Assembly: GCF_036711975.1 (NCBI RefSeq)
Contig: NC_091967.1
Span: forward strand, 6,696,001-6,760,000
DNA: 64,000 nucleotides
Source of the DNA: Onthophagus taurus
Lineage: Eukaryota; Arthropoda; Insecta; Coleoptera; Scarabaeidae
Direction of reading: 5' to 3'
Part shown: positions 1 to 12,740 of the stretch, one piece after another
How positions within the stretch are numbered: position 1 is the first letter of the stretch
Layout of the letters: the number at the start of each line of letters is the position of its first letter
The notes under the pieces: generated by a model
Seen by the model: only the letters and a program-made list of their open reading frames with translations
What the model was told of the DNA's origin: nothing
Database searches by the model: none
Made by a program: the position numbers and the translations under genes

Positions 1-2640
1 TTATTAGGTGCTTTTGGTTGAATAAATTTTCTCCAATTTTGTCTGAAGGCTATAAATCTGACTATAATCTTGGCAATTTGAAACGTTCAGTGAGTGTAAC
101 ATATAGGATTAACTTGACACTATTACCTGATGTATAAGTTATAGCGTATTTCGATTTAAAGAAAATCGATTTCCATTTACCACCCCACAAGATATAAACC
201 GTATTTTACTTTTAACTGTTTATTATTTCAATATCAAACATATGTTTAATCCATTGTTATTTATTTTTTTAAATAATATATAATGTAACAGTTTCTTTAG
301 AGTTTAAACAATACGAGAAGTATTCATTTACCGTTTGGTAGACAACAAAAGAGAAATATTAACGGGGAGAAGGAGAATTATTCAAACGTTGTATATATAG
401 ATTTCGTGAAAACCTTTGTTCTTCAAATCGTTGGATGTTTTCATTAAGTCGACGGCGGATAAAAGAGGGCCGAAAACTTTCAGAACGAACAAAGAAAGAA
501 GTTGAAAGTTGTATGTATACGAAAGCTTTTAAGAACTTCGTATTTATCTAGCCGGAGAAAATGTTAAAAAAAGGCGAGGTGAAAAACATAAATTTACAAA
601 TTCTACTCACCAAAAAATCCGGGGAAACTTTATCCTAAACAGCCTCGCATTATGATATTTTGGTGAAATTAATTTTGTTGTTTCAAGCCGAATTTCATTA
701 AACTTAATTAAAATTGTTGGTGATGTTCTATCGTAAAATTTAATTAAAACACCTCATCTTATAATAATAAAGGTACTTCTTTTCTATTGGTGTAATGTTG
801 AAGTAGATTGACAGGGTATTTTCACATAATAAATTATTAATAATAATACAGTGAACGAAAAGTGAATAAATTAAAATTTAAGGTTAATGTGATAATAAAT
901 CAAGCATGATTCGTTTTAACTAAATGCAACCTGTAACCCAGTAATTATTGAGTGTACTTTCTAGACGAGTTTAACATGCGAATGGAAGCAAAATTTATTA
1001 CCTACTATTTACAATTACGGTGTAACATCGTAATTTAATTTGATACGATTTGCGAATGTTATTATATATACGACATAATGTTTTGCATTTTATAAAATTA
1101 TCAAGATTATAAGAAAAAAATTTGTAGTGGTAATCATGTTTATTTAAAATCATGTAATTTGTTTTTCAGTGTGTTGCTAGCTGACATCAACATTACTAAA
1201 AATACGGAAGGATGGAATACATATGAATATTAGTAATACAAATATTGTAGGAATTGTAAACAATGGCAAACAAGATACTAGATAAAGAAGAGGAAGACAC
1301 GAGCGATAGGGGTAAAGAAGAAATAGAGAACAGGAATGTTGGTAATAGACTGGGAAAGGAAAAAGAAACTAGCCAGAGAGAAGAGTACAGAAGGAACTAG
1401 AAAAGCAAGAAACGAAGTAACATTAAAGCGAAAAACTAGAAGTGAGTGATAATGGTAGAAAAAGTCTCCGCAGATATGGAAAAAAAACACGTAAACCTCA
1501 GAATGTTTGTAATTTAGTATATAAAGTTTGTTGTTATAAGATTTTCTACAGATTTAAATTTTCTACTTGAATATATATTTGTAGAACTTTCTCACAATCT
1601 CTGCATCAATTTCGATAACACATTTTTGCAATACCCTGAAACTAAACCATTTAGTACACAAAACAGGTTCGAAGTAACGTGTGTTCATAACTGTTACGCG
1701 TTCCAGTAAATATCGCCAAGAACATAATTACAACTATGTTGCACCTCTTGCGACATCTTGTCGGCGAGATAAAAACGTTGGCTGTACACTATTCGTGTTG
1801 TTGAATGTGCGGAGTCGGAAAAACACAGGATTTATTTTCATTATGGTCGACGTAGGACATGCAAAATACCGGGTATAGGCCATAAATAGTGTTTAATCGG
1901 AATTGGCCCGGTTTACTTGCCGCTTTTGAATAGAATGAACCAAAGGTCAGGTTCCGCCATGAAATTTATTACGACACATCGGTGATACAATGGATGATGA
2001 TCATCTTTTCGCGTGAAGCAGCTTCGTCTACGCTGTAGACGGCCATTCACTTGACGAATATTCTTGAGGAAAATGAAAGTCGAAAGTTTTTAATGTAAGG
2101 CGCATATCTCCTATGTATACTTGTATACAATTTCAATTTAAGTTTTCATGTTTTAAGTTAATAAGAATTGAAAATGGAAAATCTTAACCAGGTCAGATAT
2201 GAATTTATTTAATAAATCAACACTTTTCTTTCACATCCATCTTCTAATTGATGTAAATGTAAAGAGGTGATAAATCGTTCTAAGTGTAACAAAAATTATT
2301 TTATTTCGCAAAAATTAATTCGGTTTAATCAAAGTTATTTCTTATTAAATCATTACAAGGAGGATTAGAAAATCGAACCATTCCATTTCGAGATTACTGG
2401 GTGACTTGTACCATTAGCAGATCTTCACTCGGAGTATACTTGGCATTTTTTTCGCCCATTTAAGGAATAGGCTGGCGGACAAGTCACGGGCACTAAACGG
2501 GAAAACCGCGACAATACGCGTGAAGAAGCCGCCAAGAAGAAGTCAATGTGTGCCACAAGAAGTCGCGTACAACCTATGTATGTACGTGCCGGTGCTGTAC
2601 ATTCCGTGACCAAGCGACCTATACAACTTGTGATTTTTCA
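1..2640. other. Intergenic, no gene seen
   Basis: AT-rich DNA without an open frame that looks coding. The only marked structure is a purine-rich (GA) stretch at about 1275-1480 on the plus strand, listed separately. The short open frames here have no signal peptide, recognisable domain or splice partners. Confidence 0.6.
1275..1485. repeat. GA-rich low-complexity tract
   Basis: Plus strand is strongly purine-rich, with recurring agaag, gggaaag and gaaagaaac words. A similar tract in the opposite orientation (CT-rich on the plus strand) lies at about 16970-17650 inside the long intron of osi-g. It is probably a degenerate simple repeat rather than a gene. Confidence 0.5.
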
Positions 2641-2660
2641 AAGAATCACGATGGGTAGTT

Positions 2661-2698
2661 GATAAAAGCCGCATCGACGACACAGTCTTCTTCAGTTG
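2661..2698 (+). promoter_or_regulatory. Core promoter of osi-a (TATA plus initiator)
   Basis: GATAAAA at 2661-2667 and an initiator-like TTCAGTT around 2691-2697, about 31 bases apart, some 70 bases before the start codon. Confidence 0.55.
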
Positions 2699-2762
2699 TT
2701 AAAAGCTGGTGGTACACGACGAAGAAGTATTTGAGAAATAAAACATAAATTAAAAACAGAGA

Positions 2763-3578
2763 ATGATGAATATAAAGTTATTGTTGGTTTTAATTTTTCT
2801 TTTCGGGTCTAAAGCAGATCAAGAGGAAGACGATCTTTTTAAAGATGGAATGCATTTCTTGGAATTGTGTGGAGAAAGGAGTTTATCAATTTGTTTTAAG
2901 GTAATGTATATTTGAATATATACCTGTTGTTACGTTCAATATAAGTTTCTTATTATTTTTGTATAGGAAAGGGCTTTGAGTTATTTAGAACACCTTCCAT
3001 CAAGTTTGGAAATTGCGGATACAATCATTATTAAAAAAGTCGAAGATAATTCAGCCAGCAGAAGAATGACGACCACTTTACCGGATGAACCAAGTAGCAG
3101 AGAAGAAATGCTTGATAAAGTTATTGGGGAAAAAATTTATGATTTCTTTTCGACACATACTTTTGAATTAAAAATGCCCGGGGAATCAATTAATGATTTT
3201 AAAAGATCATTTGAAGACGAAGGTAAATTTAAATTCATCATCAATTAATAAATTAATTATTTTGGTGTTTCAGCGAGGAAGAAGAAGAAAAAAGGGGTCC
3301 CAATAATGATGCTGTTACAGCTTAAGGCAGCAGCAATTGGTGCGATAATGTTAAAAATAATCGGATTGGTCGCTTTTAAAGCACTTTTAGTAGCAAAGGT
3401 CGCCTTAACAATAGCTACTTTATTGGGATTGAAGAAATTGTTAGAATCTAAGAGTCATTCATCATATGAAGTCGTTGCGCATCCCGTTTATTCTGAAGAA
3501 CACGGTCATTATGATAGATCATTCGATCAAGAATTAGCATATAAAGGTCATTTGAAACGACTCATAAGAAATACATAA
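2763..3578 (+). CDS. Osiris family protein (osi-a)
   Basis: Three exons, 2763-2900, 2967-3222 and 3274-3578, give about 232 residues; all introns are GT-AG and keep the frame. Residues 1-18 are a signal peptide ending GSKA. The two-cysteine segment has C36 and C44 (C-x7-C). An acidic helical region follows, then a junction ARKKKKK and a hydrophobic stretch of about 45 residues (LLQLKAAAIGAIMLKI and onward) ending GLKKLLE. The tail has YEVVAHPVYS, His/Tyr residues and QELAYKG, a weak AQxLAY relative. This is the full Osiris (DUF1676) plan. The family is linked to endosomal and secretory vesicles of cuticle-forming cells. First of nine plus-strand Osiris genes. The phase-1 intron at the E|AR border is shared with osi-c, e, f and g. 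The numbered orthologue was not determined. Confidence 0.93.
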
Positions 3579-4450
3579 AATCAATCGCAATGAAAAATTA
3601 AATATACAATATAGTTTATAAGTAATCGGTGTTGTTTAAGCTTTAGCTCAGGTAAATTATTTATGTTTTTTTTTTGGTTATAAGATTTAATTTTTTTCTT
3701 TGTTCACCTAGAATGTGTATTGCTATATTTATTCAGTATTTTGTTATGATGGTACAAAATCTATATTAATATTTAAAACATGTGAAAATAACTGGTTAAA
3801 TCTAGTCAAATTTTTATAAATCAAAATACACTCTTTCTTTATTAATCATATCTTTTTGTGCAATATTTAACATATTTATCCATAATTATCTTAAAGTTTC
3901 TGTATGATGCATTTATATCGGTGTTATTTTATAGTAAGGATAATTTAATACGGAATTATAAGTTATGATGTATAAGTTGAAATAAAATATTTTACTGCTT
4001 TACTTTTCAATTCCGTTTTTATTTATTACACAAAAACAATTTTGTAATTTCTTTCTACTATTATTGAATTATTCGAATAACTTTTAAAACTTCCCCTCTT
4101 TCAGGAGCAAGAAAGATCTACAAATCAAAATTTTATTACCCTACTTATAGATTCCATGAAACTTCGCTGACATTATAGTTGGAGTTGTAGACAAGGGATA
4201 AATTCGTTTAAAAGTTAAAATTTATGTAAACGTAATAAATTGCTTTACTTAAAAATATAAGGTTTTACTGATTTAAAATAAAAGGAAAGAAAGAAAGGAA
4301 GCAAGAGTTTCCGTTATTAGTGGACCCTAAAATTTTCTCGAAATAAAATGGTGATCAAAGCAAACCTGAGAATTGTGAAACAATGCTAATAATTAAAGGT
4401 GGTAACAATGGAACATTCACTTTCCACTTGAGAACACTTTTCCATGTCGC
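3579..4450. other. Intergenic spacer osi-a to osi-b
   Basis: AT-rich, no coding signal. Holds the 3' untranslated region of osi-a (not delimited) and the osi-b promoter at its right edge. Confidence 0.6.
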
Positions 4451-4453
4451 TCT

Positions 4454-4488
4454 TATAAAAGAACCCAGAAAACACGAAAGATTTAGTC
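4454..4488 (+). promoter_or_regulatory. Core promoter of osi-b
   Basis: TATAAAA at 4454-4460 and TTAGTC around 4482-4487, about 30 bases on. The start codon at 4495 then leaves a leader of only about 10 bases, which is unusually short. Confidence 0.5.
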
Positions 4489-4494
4489 TTAAAA

Positions 4495-6001
4495 ATGTAT
4501 CCTTCACCCCAACCACAATCCTTAAAACCGTTTTACTTAATTTCTTTTATCCTCCTATATCCACAGCTTAAAGCGGAAGAAATTTCCACAGAATCGTTTA
4601 AACATTGCCTCATTTCAAAACCGAACGAATCCTTTGGTTATTGCCTTGGGGTTGGTGCTCTCACAAAGTTACAAACTTTAGAAAATAACTTGGAATTTGA
4701 AGTTACGGAGGACTTAAAGTTTACGAAAGATGACCAACAATATAGAGAGGCTTATAATTTTGTTGATAGTAATCCTGGAAGTTTTAGGTAACTTTGAAAT
4801 AAAAACTAATTTATTTGTTATTATTCATATCCATCGATATTATTTATTATTATAATTAAATTTTTTTAGATCAATCCTTGATACAGTAGATAATGTATTT
4901 TCAAGAAGAAAACTGCTTTGGGATATGAGCTTTCTATATCCCGGACTTTCAATGAGAGTATCGCCATCTTTGAACCCGATGGGAGCACTAGAATTCGCTT
5001 TAGACCAACATCGTGATTCGTTGGTACGACAGAACTTGAAGGATGTCGGCACAGGTAAGCAAGAAAGAACTTTCTTTGTAGTAATATCGTTGACCTTGAC
5101 CGTGGGATGGCGCTGCGAAATTTTTTATCAATACTTATTCATAAAAAGTTGCGCCAAATAAATAATTAAAGTTATTGTTTACATATTTAATGTCTCTCCG
5201 TTATTTATTATTCATGATATAAATTTATAACAAAATTTTTTCATTCAATTGATAGATTTATAACTCGGTTAATTTTTTTATGATTCATCAGAATAAATTT
5301 ATAACAACTTATGAGAAGGTGTGGCTCAACACGAACAGGTTTAAGGTCTCGAACTTGAGCTTGAAGTTTCACGGGAAGGTTCAAGGTTTTGTCGTCGGAG
5401 CTCGACGCGAGAATCTGGGTCATTGTTTCCGCAACCTGTCTCGCCAGCGTTCAATTTCTTCATCGATTAACATGTGAACGAGTGACGAGACGACTTTCTT
5501 CTGTGCTGTTTTATTTACCATACTTTTTTTGTTGTGCTAAAGAATTTTTATTTCTTTTTATCTATTTTATAAATTTTTTTTTCAGGGAGAGTTCTCGCAA
5601 GACAATTCCTCGTTCCCTTACTTTTGGGTTTAAAACTAAACGTTGCAACTTTACTACCTATATTTCTTGGTATATTAGCGTTTATGGTGAAGAAAGCGGT
5701 TATCTTTAGCAAATTGGCTTTAATTATATCCTCGGCTTACGCGCTAAGCAACTTGGTGTTTAATTCTGGTGGTAATTATGCTCATTCTCAGCATCATCAT
5801 CAAGAATTTCCCGGACATAATTTCTATAATATTTATAAAAACGAAGAAATCAATCCGAATATTTATAACGTGAATGAATACGCTGATCTTTTAAGGCTAC
5901 GTGGCCAAATACCGGTTGAAGAAATTTATGCAAGAGAAAAGACTGATGAAAAAGGAAGGAATTTTGCTTGGACCAATGAGGAACATAAAAATGTTGCATA
6001 A
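4495..6001 (+). CDS. Osiris family protein with long C-terminal tail (osi-b)
   Basis: Three exons, 4495-4787, 4870-5054 and 5586-6001, phases 2 and 1, about 297 residues. The N-terminus is a signal peptide ending PQLKA. The cysteine pair is HC-x11-C, the widest spacing in the cluster. The hydrophobic module begins GRVLARQFLVPLLLGLK and continues through an alanine/isoleucine-rich stretch to ALSNLVF. The tail is unlike the others: Asn/Tyr/His-rich near SQHHHQEF, then a charged region (EYADLLRLRG, VEEIYAREK) with no AQxLAY motif. Intron 2 is about 530 bases and holds only shadow open frames. Membership of Osiris is secure from the module order; the orthologue was not assigned. Confidence 0.9.
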
Positions 6002-6970
6002 ATTGACATAAAATCATCGCGAATTGAATGTTATCTTAATTATTTATTGTTAAATATGTTTAGGAAAGCGTTAAATTAAAAATATGTGTAAAAGTGTGAA
6101 ATTAACTATAAATTTAATTGTTTCAATTCAGTACCATGTTGTTCAATGATTTGGCAACCGACAATACGGGTTGGGTTGAGTTGGGAAATATATTGGCCAA
6201 ATTACATACTACAAGTAAAGTTACAATATTCACATAAAAGTCTGTAGTTATGCTGACAAGAATCTACACTGTAAGAAGAAATTTGAAATTACAGGCAGTC
6301 CATACTTTATGGAAAATTGAACTAAAATTAGAACTAACACCAAAAACTTTCTGGTTTTGCCGTGTTTACACTTCGAACCAGTTTCTGAAGAAGGTTGCAA
6401 TATGGCATCCGAAACGTTAAACTTTTTCTTAAATGATGCACGGCAAAACCTGAAAGTTTCTAGTATTAGTTCACATGCTCGCGTTATCAGAAACCATGCA
6501 CATCCAAAGACGTTTCGTCCATGCAATTGAAGGAGTGTGTTTATATGCCTCACCTTAGACTGGGTTGGAAAGATTCAGCTCAATTCCTCGAATTCTAGAG
6601 AATTTCTTAACACAGCATTTCGGCTATCTTGGATAATGGTCTAATGTGGATGCAAGGTAATCATGCAGAAGATTATAAAAAAAGAGTTTATCTTTAATTT
6701 TGGATAATGTTAAATAAAATTTTTTGAAAACAAAATTTTAAAATTGAGATATTTATCCCACTATTTCCTTACCCACATTTTACCCACTAAAACAAATTGA
6801 AAACCAACTCACTTAGATTTGCTAAATTAACTATATAGGTCAACAAATCCAAACCAATGTGTCATATAATCACACGGTTTAATATTCAAAACTAGCAATT
6901 ACCTTTTCCTAAATCGTCTACTATTTGGTAAAGTCGTGCTTAAAGATACGCTCGGTAAGTTTATGAATGC
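6002..6970. other. Intergenic spacer osi-b to osi-c
   Basis: No gene supported. A minus-strand open frame at 6248-6553 has no signal peptide, domain or splice partner and looks like chance. Confidence 0.55.
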
Positions 6971-6971
6971 T

Positions 6972-7008
6972 TATAAAACACTCAAAAGTTTCCTTTTTAT
7001 TGTCAGTA
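6972..7008 (+). promoter_or_regulatory. Core promoter of osi-c
   Basis: TATAAAA at 6972-6978 and TGTCAGTAA with TCAGT at 7003-7007, 31 bases apart, 33 bases before the start codon. This argues against the longer in-frame starts upstream of 7041. Confidence 0.7.
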
Positions 7009-7040
7009 AAGCTGAAGTAGAGTATCATCATCCCACAGCA

Positions 7041-7873
7041 ATGTATAGTTGTTTAAAAAAAATTGTGGTTCTTATGATGTTAGTTTTTCCTCTAAATGCA
7101 TCCGAAAATATAACGGATGCTTTTCAAACAGTGACGAGTTGTTTCAATTCAAACGAAACTATGTTGTGTTTTAAAGAAAACGCTTTAAAATTAATCAACG
7201 AAAGTATACATAGTGGCCAAGTGATGGATTTTGGATTATTTCAAATTACTAAAGATACCGATTTTAATTCCCAAGCAGAAGAGAATATTCCGGGTGGTTC
7301 GTCGAGAAGTTTAGCTCTTAGTAACGCTATTTATTCAAAAATTGAGGATTTTTTTAAATCGAGAGTTATCAAATTTAAATTGGGGGAAACTGTTGAAGGT
7401 TAATTTTGATTTTAATTAATTTTAATTAACTTTAAAAGTTAATGAATTTAATAATTTTAGGTAGAAAGAAAGGTGGAGGAGGATATGGCGGAGGAGGATA
7501 TGGCGGCGGTGGTAAAAATAAAGGAGGAGGAATGTTGATGATGGGTGGTATGGCTATGATGGGGATGATGACGCAATTATTTATGGGGAAATTAGCTTTT
7601 TTGGCAGGAACAGCACTTCTTTTGGCGAAAATGGCGTTGGTTTTATCTTCAATAGCTGCATTTAAAAAATCGTCAGGAGATGGAGGTGGAAAAGAATCTA
7701 CTCGAATTGTTTATGCTAATACAGATAGTTATGGAGGTGGAAATCACGGATATGGATGGCATAGAAGTCTTAATCCCGATGAAATGCAACAGTTATATCA
7801 ACCACCTATTTACACAACTCCAAATCCTATTGATACTGCTTTACAATATTCAGCTAGAAGAAAAAAGAAATAG
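7041..7873 (+). CDS. Osiris family protein, glycine-rich (osi-c)
   Basis: Two exons, 7041-7398 and 7461-7873, phase-1 intron, about 256 residues. The start at 7041 is chosen because it lies just downstream of a TATA/TCAGT promoter and opens a signal peptide (MYSCLKKIVVLMMLVF). The cysteine pair is SC-x8-C. Exon 2 opens with GRKKGGGGYGGGGYGG, a glycine linker before the methionine/leucine-rich hydrophobic segment (MLMMGGMAMMGMMTQLF and on). The tail is Gly/His/Tyr-rich (NHGYGWHRSLNP), followed by QQLYQPP where an AQxLAY motif would sit, and a basic end ARRKKK. Full Osiris plan. Confidence 0.92.
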
Positions 7874-8650
7874 AAATCGAAATATTTTGTTTATTTATTA
7901 TTATCTTAATTGATTTTTTAAATATAATTAGGATGAATTAAATTATTAAACTTTATTTTTAAGTATTTTTATTATTAATATTAATAACCTAATATAATCT
8001 TCGTAAAGGTCATAAGTTTTCTCACGTTTTCGACCGTCTACTTTGTTGACTTTCACTTGATGGTTTAACTCAAATCGATCGCTCCTCGACGGACGGAGAA
8101 AATAAGAAAGAGCGCCATCGCAGAGTCCACATTTTCAATCGTAAACCGGATTCAACGTGTCAAGTTTTCTTTTAACAGGAAAAGAAAATAAATAAATCGT
8201 TTCTTTTCCAAAACGGAGCTTAACTAAAAGAAAAAATTGCTTTAGTCAAATAAAAAAAAAGAAAGTTTAATAACACTTTTATTATTTCCCTTCACTTAAA
8301 GCACTTAATAAAAAGTAATTACTTAAAGGTGTAATAGACAATTAAAGTTTATTTGATAATCGAAAGTTAAAAAAAAATAAAATCTATGAAGTAATTTTCA
8401 CAATATCTGTTAAAGCAATGATATGAATTGGGATTAATAGAGGATTTTAGGAAACTGTGTCATTTTTATTAATTTACATGAAGCTCTCGTGTAGTTTTCG
8501 AGTAGAATGAAACCACACGCAACCTAATCCATCGTCATACTCCACATTTCCGTCGTAAAACGCATGCTAATTAAAAGTTATAAGTATCTATCGGACGCAA
8601 CAAATACCATAAATTGTATACGCTCTGTTTGAAAAAAAGCACGAGTTGCG
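7874..8650. other. Intergenic spacer osi-c to osi-d
   Basis: AT-rich; no coding signal seen. Confidence 0.6.
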
Positions 8651-8655
8651 TAAAA

Positions 8656-8693
8656 GAATAAATACCACAAGTTTTTGTGATCTTGTATCAGTA
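8656..8693 (+). promoter_or_regulatory. Probable core promoter of osi-d
   Basis: Weak TATA-like GAATAAATA at about 8656-8664 and ATCAGTA with TCAGT at 8688-8692, about 30 bases apart and 26 bases before the ATG at 8719. Confidence 0.45.
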
Positions 8694-8718
8694 TAGTTCC
8701 ATTAACGATATCTTCAAG

Positions 8719-9459
8719 ATGTGCAACGACAATCTTAGAATTAACACCACAACAACATTCCTTCTCCTTTTAATCTTAATAAATTTAAATATTACAAGTG
8801 CGCAATATTCTGGGTGGAAATTCGTCGAGAAACTCTACAATCATTGTAAGGACGAAAAGAACACAGTGAAATGTTTAAAAATCCAAGTACTAAAAATCGC
8901 AAATCGATCGTTAAAGTTAGCAAAAATTAATATTTATGATGGTATCAGCTTGGTGCAAGAAGCCAGAGGTAGGAGTTTACGAGTTTATCCCATCCCTGAT
9001 CATTTAAACCTCCAAAATATGGACGAAGATCACATCGACGTCATGCTAAACCAAGCTGTAGATGAATTCGTTTCAACCAGATACTTAGAATTTAGGCAAT
9101 CAAAAAGTTTAGGGGAGGCTCGTAAAAAGAAGCGAATTAATTTTTGGCCGTTAATAGCAGCAATGGCCATAAAGAGTGCTTTTATGGGCGCTGCCTATAA
9201 AGGAATCGCGGTTACGGCCGGTGCTGCAATGTTAATAGGAAAGATGGCTTTAGCGCTTTGCGTCATAATGGGTTTGAAATCGTTACTTAGCGGAAAAGAA
9301 GAAAAATTAAATGTTGAGGTTGTTAAACATCCAATTCATTCCACAAGCCATACTTATTCTAATTCTTACGAGGACGACCACGATCATTACCACAGATCAA
9401 TTTCCGCTGAAGAAGAAATGTTGAGAAGAGCGGAAGAGAAATGGGGACCAAAAGAATAA
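8719..9459 (+). CDS. Osiris family protein, intronless (osi-d)
   Basis: Single exon, 246 residues from the ATG at 8719; a GTG 42 bases upstream lies before the likely transcription start and is rejected. Signal peptide TTTTFLLLLILINLNITSA. Cysteine pair HC-x8-C. The acidic/helical part includes ISLVQEARG. The junction GEARKKKRINFWP precedes the hydrophobic stretch (AAMAIKSAFMGAAYKGI and on) ending IMGLKSLL. The tail is VEVVKHPIHS followed by a His/Asp/Tyr-rich run (DDHDHYHRS) and charged residues; there is no AQxLAY. With osi-h and osi-i it is one of three Osiris genes here with no intron in the coding part, so it has lost the phase-1 intron found in osi-c and osi-e on either side. Confidence 0.93.
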   Translation: MCNDNLRINTTTTFLLLLILINLNITSAQYSGWKFVEKLYNHCKDEKNTVKCLKIQVLKIANRSLKLAKINIYDGISLVQEARGRSLRVYPIPDHLNLQNMDEDHIDVMLNQAVDEFVSTRYLEFRQSKSLGEARKKKRINFWPLIAAMAIKSAFMGAAYKGIAVTAGAAMLIGKMALALCVIMGLKSLLSGKEEKLNVEVVKHPIHSTSHTYSNSYEDDHDHYHRSISAEEEMLRRAEEKWGPKE

Positions 9460-10935
9460 ATTTTTATATCTAATTTTAAATTTAAATTATTTAATTCTTA
9501 TATGTATTAAAAATGAATAAACCAATAAAAATTTCTTAATTTTTTATGACTCAATTCTAAACTATTTTTAAACATGTTCTCGACACGAATCTCTCTAAGT
9601 ATTTTACGATTTAAATTAGCATATTTAACTCATTGGCCAGAACAGGTACAACGCCCTTCCTTCCAAATGGCCACATTAATTCGGCTTAAAACACACGTCG
9701 CTGGAAGAAAAGTGCGGCGAAAACACTTTCTAGAAAACCAGTACGTGCGTTTTGTGCCAAATGTTGCTCGATGAAAAACGAATCAAATAGGTTTATTGCT
9801 TTGTCCTACATACAATGAGGAGGATTAACTTATAAGTGAGATGTGTTCTCATCACACAAAAAGTTAAAAACGCGCGGGAAATTCCAATGTAGAAAAGTAG
9901 GTTTTGGGAAATGTAAGATGATGCGTTCGTACGTCAGGATCTGCAAGGGAAATTACGAAAACTTGAGTTGCAAGATGAGTGAGAAGTAGGTTTGGGTGGT
10001 TCAGTACCAGTAGGTTAGAATGTTATGTTGAAGGCCGTTATAGAAGCGACGCTACAATAGAAATCTAACCTGAAAATGCCGTGATACAGTTTCGAATTAA
10101 AACAAAAGGGGACACAACACGATTCAAGAAACTCTGATTGAATGACATGACAATAGAGAAAGGAAATAAAGAATTAAATAGAATAGAAATTAAATATTTT
10201 ATATTAAATTTACACAAACATTTCAATCAAATAGTAATCCTTAAAGGTATATACAGAGACCGCTATTGAAATTACATCAATATCAAAAGTGAAAATGCTT
10301 CCGTTAGCTCTATTAGTTCTCCTTTTATTTCGGCTGCTCCATTGCCCGAGTTATTACATATTACGACCGCATGCTAGTGAAAGCTAAACCGTAATAGTAT
10401 CTCCAATCAATATTTCATTGAAAAACACCATCTAAAATCGTCAAAAAATGGGCACGTCTCAGAATTTTACGGTTTTCTATTTACCGAAGAAAACTGATAG
10501 GAGGTCAAACGAATGATTAACACACTTCTTCATCTTCCGTATGCAAAATACAACCAATATTTTCAATTGCTAATTTAACACCATGATGACTTGAATATAT
10601 ATTCTTCTTCGATTAACTAGATCACTTACTCTTTCGTCTCACCAAAAGTCTTTTTGGTTAATTTCACTTTCAAAAATATTTATCTTCACTAACGCACGTT
10701 TTCGAAGAGGTTAGAAAAGACGAATGAAAATCTCTCATTGCACAAAGCGCGTGCTCATAGTAACCTAGTAACATTACCGTTTCTTACAACCAATCGTCTC
10801 GGATGGGCGCTTGTATGTGGGTCATGTGCAGCCAATGAAGCACCGGGCAAATATGTCAATATAGCAAGAAGTCTTTGGTGAGAAGAGGAAGAAGACACCG
10901 CACGAGGTCACACGGTGGGCAGGTCAAAACGTCGC
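9460..10935. other. Intergenic spacer osi-d to osi-e
   Basis: About 1.5 kb with no gene. The sequence is somewhat more GC-rich at 10740-10930 just before the osi-e promoter, which may be upstream regulatory DNA. Confidence 0.5.
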
Positions 10936-10943
10936 GATTTCAC

Positions 10944-10980
10944 TATAAAACCAACTCGACGACCCGGAGAATTATCAGTC
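10944..10980 (+). promoter_or_regulatory. Core promoter of osi-e
   Basis: TATAAAA at 10944-10950 and TATCAGTCAG with TCAGT at 10975-10979, 31 bases apart, about 65 bases before the start codon. Confidence 0.75.
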
Positions 10981-11041
10981 AGAAGGTTTCTTCAGGAGCC
11001 GGTGAACCATTAAGAAGAGAAAAATATCGATCGGTTGCGAA

Positions 11042-11832
11042 ATGGCTGTGAGGTTCTTGTTAGTGCTTGTGCTTTGCGCCCTTTTAGCCAGGATTGAGGC
11101 GTCCGAATCATGGGATAACACCGGAATGAAAATAGCCCTCAAAGTGTACGACGAATGTTCAAAATCTGATGGATTCTCACCCTGTTTAAAAAAGAAAGCA
11201 ATTACCTTCTTCAGTAGATTAGGTAGAATGGATAAGTTTTCGATTACCGACGAATTGGAAGTAGTGAAAACCGATGCCAGTGCGGAACCTTCATTAACAG
11301 ATGAAGACATCGAAAAGAACTTACCCAGGGATTTAAACGCTAAAGACGAAGCTTTGGATTCCATGCTTTACGATAAAATCACTTCTTTCGTTAGCTCTAG
11401 GACCTTAAGGTTTACAATGCCTAAATTTACTTCCGATTTATCAGAAGAAGGTACTTCATAATCCCAATTAATTTTACTATTATTTCTTATTCTTTTTTGT
11501 AATTTATAGGGAGAGGAAAGAAAATGAAAGGAATGATGGGTTCCCTCATGATGGGAATTGCAGGCAAAATGGCTGCGTTAATTCCAATTGCAATTGCTGG
11601 GCTTTTCTTGCTGGCAGGAAAAGCTTTAATCACAGCGAAAATCGCCCTTCTCTTAGCTGGAATTATTGCTATCAAGAAATTGATTGCTGCCAAACAAGGA
11701 GGTGGTGGCGGTCATGGTGGATGGCAAAGCGGTGGTGGACACGGAGGATGGAGCAGCGGTGGTGGTGGTGGTTGGGACAGAAGATCTTTGGAAGCCCAAC
11801 CTTTAGCGTACAAAGCATACACCCCTCAATAA
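11042..11832 (+). CDS. Osiris family protein with AQPLAY motif (osi-e)
   Basis: Two exons, 11042-11450 and 11510-11832, phase-1 intron, 243 residues. Signal peptide MAVRFLLVLVLCALLARIEA. Cysteine pair EC-x8-C. The acidic region is rich in Asp/Glu. Exon 2 opens GRGKKMKGMMGSLMMG, then a long Ala/Ile/Leu hydrophobic segment ending IAIKKLIA. The tail alternates glycine, histidine and tryptophan (GGGHGGWQSGGGH) and ends AQPLAYKAYTPQ, the clearest classical AQxLAY motif in the window. Strong TATA/TCAGT promoter. Confidence 0.95.
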
Positions 11833-12740
11833 TAAAAAGAAAATTTCTTAATCCGATAAAAGTCCTTAAAAAACACCCCAAACAAAAAATCCATAAATGT
11901 CCCACCAAAAATTAACGATTACTTTATTACCTGTTTTAATTATTAAGTTATAACTTTATAGAAGATTTTTAGTCACATTATTCCGTAATAATTACTTGTA
12001 CAAACTGTGTTGTATGCGAGATAGGGCCGACGATATCGACCAGTTATTTTGGTCATCAAGCTGTATAAAGGTGCCTTTATTAGTACTTCCACGAACGCAC
12101 TTCTTCACTCTTTTTTTTACAAAAACGCAATCATTCAAATTTATTATTTATTTATTTATAATAATTTAACTAATGTATAACGTAAGCGTGTATCTCTCCA
12201 ATTTTCCATACTTAATTGATTTTGTTATGTTGTTTATATTGTTTCATTTTGTACCTTGTTTTATTTTGATAAATAAAAATTGTATTCTTTTGAAAAAAAA
12301 AAACGTTTTGTTTTCTTATTGATGAGAAAGTTGAGAGAAAATTTAAATTGGGGACATCAAATCCGTTAGTGGGAAAGAAGAAACAATAAAATCTAGTATT
12401 CAGTTGAAGACTGTGTGAAAAATTTTCTTCGTAGAAATTAAGATGACTAATTTATTACGTTGAAATTGGGTTAAACTTAATAATACAGAAAATACGGTAA
12501 AATTTCTGTTTATTCGGAATTTATTTATAGCAGAAAATTTATAGGTTATTATAGGATACTTATTTACGTAAAGAAACATATATGACAGTGATGCCCTTGA
12601 ATAATTAAGTGAAGGGAAAAGCTAATATATGGTAATAGGACGTATATTACCTCAACAGGGACCAGTAAATATCCAGATCGGCGGTAACAATTTTGGAATG
12701 GTAAATAAGTTATCGATAGTGAAATAAAGGCCCGAATACT
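11833..12740. other. Intergenic, AT-rich
   Basis: No coding signal. An A-run with AATAAA-like words near 12271-12303 may be the decayed tail of an inserted element or a poly(A) site. Confidence 0.45.
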